In this document: positions 5,338 to 6,043 of the stretch, piece after piece | How the letters are laid out: every line of letters starts with the position of its first letter | Numbering within the stretch: position 1 is the first letter of the stretch | Assembly: GCA_009776715.1 (NCBI GenBank) | Contig: WRNF01000128.1 | Coordinates: 1-6,043, forward strand | Direction of reading: 5' to 3' | Length of the DNA stretch: 6,043 bases | Origin: Treponema sp. | GTDB lineage: Bacteria > Spirochaetota > Spirochaetia > Treponematales > Breznakiellaceae | The notes under the pieces: model-generated | The model's input: only the letters and a program-made list of their open reading frames with translations | What the model was told of the DNA's origin: nothing | Database searches by the model: none | Position numbers and translations under genes: made by a program

Positions 5338-5886
5338 ATGAAAAAGACAGCCATTTTATTTTTGATTATATTTATTTTTACGGGCTATATTTTTGCCCAG
5401 GAAGATGACGCTGTTCCGGTTTCAGCCGAAGAAGATTCCGTTGTTCCGTTTCTAACCGAATCTGACATTAGCGCGATAGAAACCGTTTTGCCGGAGGATA
5501 AGGCATTCAGGTTCCAGGATGAGAAGCCTTCTTTAACTTGGGGGACAGCGGATAATGAAATGTCCAGGCTTAATGCCTCGCATCCGGTATACCATCTATT
5601 GGTTCTTGACAGGGTATACTGTCCTAATTCGGATATCACTGACGCGGATAATATGCAGATCTTATACAAATACAAGCATGGCAGAAATGGATACCTCATT
5701 GCCCTGTATGTTTCCCCGGCTGAGGGACCGGTTTTCCCGCAAATGCCAGCCAGATCGCGCATTTTTTTTAATCTGTCAACAGTACACAAAAACACCATAT
5801 TGGAATATGTAAATTCAAATGTTTTTAGAAGGTTTGTAACGAGCCGTACAATACTGAGACAGTTAAGGGAAGCACTGCGGAAATAA
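5338..5886 (+). CDS. Exported 182-residue protein of unknown function
   Basis: Residues 1-21 are a signal peptide (MKKTAILFLIIFIFTGYIFAQ) that ends in Phe-Ala-Gln at the same position as in the preceding protein. A short acidic stretch follows (EDDAVPVSAEEDSVVP). Its VSAEE matches the acidic repeat of the neighbour. Residues 40-182 appear globular, with LTESDISAIETVLPEDKAF, then HPVYHLLVLDRVYC, then YKYKHGRNGYLIALYV, and a basic helical C-terminus ending REALRK. There is a single mature-region cysteine (Cys95). I recognise no family and no catalytic motif. It starts 16 bases after the 601-residue gene, so cotranscription and translational coupling are likely. It may be a periplasmic or outer-membrane accessory of the two larger proteins; that rests on context alone. 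Confidence 0.78.
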   Translation: MKKTAILFLIIFIFTGYIFAQEDDAVPVSAEEDSVVPFLTESDISAIETVLPEDKAFRFQDEKPSLTWGTADNEMSRLNASHPVYHLLVLDRVYCPNSDITDADNMQILYKYKHGRNGYLIALYVSPAEGPVFPQMPARSRIFFNLSTVHKNTILEYVNSNVFRRFVTSRTILRQLREALRK

Positions 5887-5907
5887 CGCAGCGGTAAGTG
5901 TCGGTTT

Positions 5908-5961
5908 TAAAGCGGCAGCAAGTCTTTCCAAAGCCGCTTTAGCTCTACAAGCGCTGTTTTT
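5908..5961 (+). terminator. Possible intrinsic terminator, with two competing stems
   Basis: TAAAGCGGC (5908-5916) and GCCGCTTTA (5933-5941) are a perfect 9-bp inverted repeat with a 16-base loop, but no T-run follows. The right arm can instead pair onward: AGC (5932-5934) and GCTT (5936-5939), with C5935 bulged, match AAGCGCT (5949-5955), followed by G and TTTTT (5957-5961). That second stem has terminator geometry and lies 46 bases after the stop at 5886. Terminator strength is uncertain because of the bulge. Confidence 0.45.
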
Positions 5962-6010
5962 CGGTAGAATTTGTTCTGAAACTGAAGTTTTCTAACATTA
6001 ACATCTTTTT

Positions 6011-6043
6011 TTATTCCCCTTCCACCGTTTTAATCTCATCTTC
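6011..6043 (-). CDS. Possible 3' end of a convergent gene (10 codons visible)
   Basis: From the window edge the minus strand reads EDEIKTVEGE and then TAA (6013-6011). The short acidic tail looks like the C-terminus of a soluble protein, and a second minus-strand frame closes immediately (TGA). Ten codons are too few to identify anything. If real, the gene converges on the plus-strand operon and the hairpins at 5908-5961 lie between them. Confidence 0.3.
   Translation of the reverse strand, partial: EDEIKTVEGE

Noticed and set aside
5385..5812. Frames overlapping the 182-residue gene, on both strands.
   Set aside because: The 5338 frame has a signal peptide and a ribosome-binding site; the others have neither.

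Overview
The window looks like a spirochaete chromosome, most likely a host-associated or termite-gut type Treponema. The evidence is a BspA-like leucine-rich-repeat lipoprotein, exported proteins whose signal peptides end in Phe-Ala-Gln, small outer-envelope lipoproteins, and moderate GC in the well-preserved genes. The assignment is inferred from protein style, not from a marker gene.

The left part (1-1661) reads entirely on the minus strand and is AT-rich. In the direction of transcription it holds an intact small secreted protein (1218-1661), then a lipoprotein gene split by a frameshift (721-1201), then a decayed phage gene (1-693). The phage gene still shows the C-terminal signature of Mu F-like / SPP1 gp7-like head morphogenesis proteins, but is broken by a frame change and an in-frame TAA. 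This part looks like eroded accessory DNA with a prophage remnant.

Positions 1674-2173 form a divergent intergenic region with no convincing gene. It holds a probable minus-strand promoter for the 1661 gene and a near-consensus plus-strand promoter at 2068-2096. Between them (1849-2038) lies a dense set of inverted repeats: two GUAA-loop hairpins, a long nested or alternative pairing system and a 13-bp perfect hairpin. This is the least explained part of the window and could be a structured RNA or a dispersed palindromic element.

The right part reads on the plus strand as three exported proteins: a BspA-like lipoprotein (2174-3457), a 601-residue secreted protein with an acidic tandem repeat, an Ig-like domain and a beta-rich C-terminal region (3516-5321), and a 182-residue secreted protein (5338-5886). 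The gaps are 58 and 16 bases, each gene has a clear ribosome-binding site, and no terminator is evident between them. They probably form one transcription unit for surface or periplasmic proteins. A possible terminator follows at 5908-5961, and the last bases may carry the 3' end of a convergent minus-strand gene.
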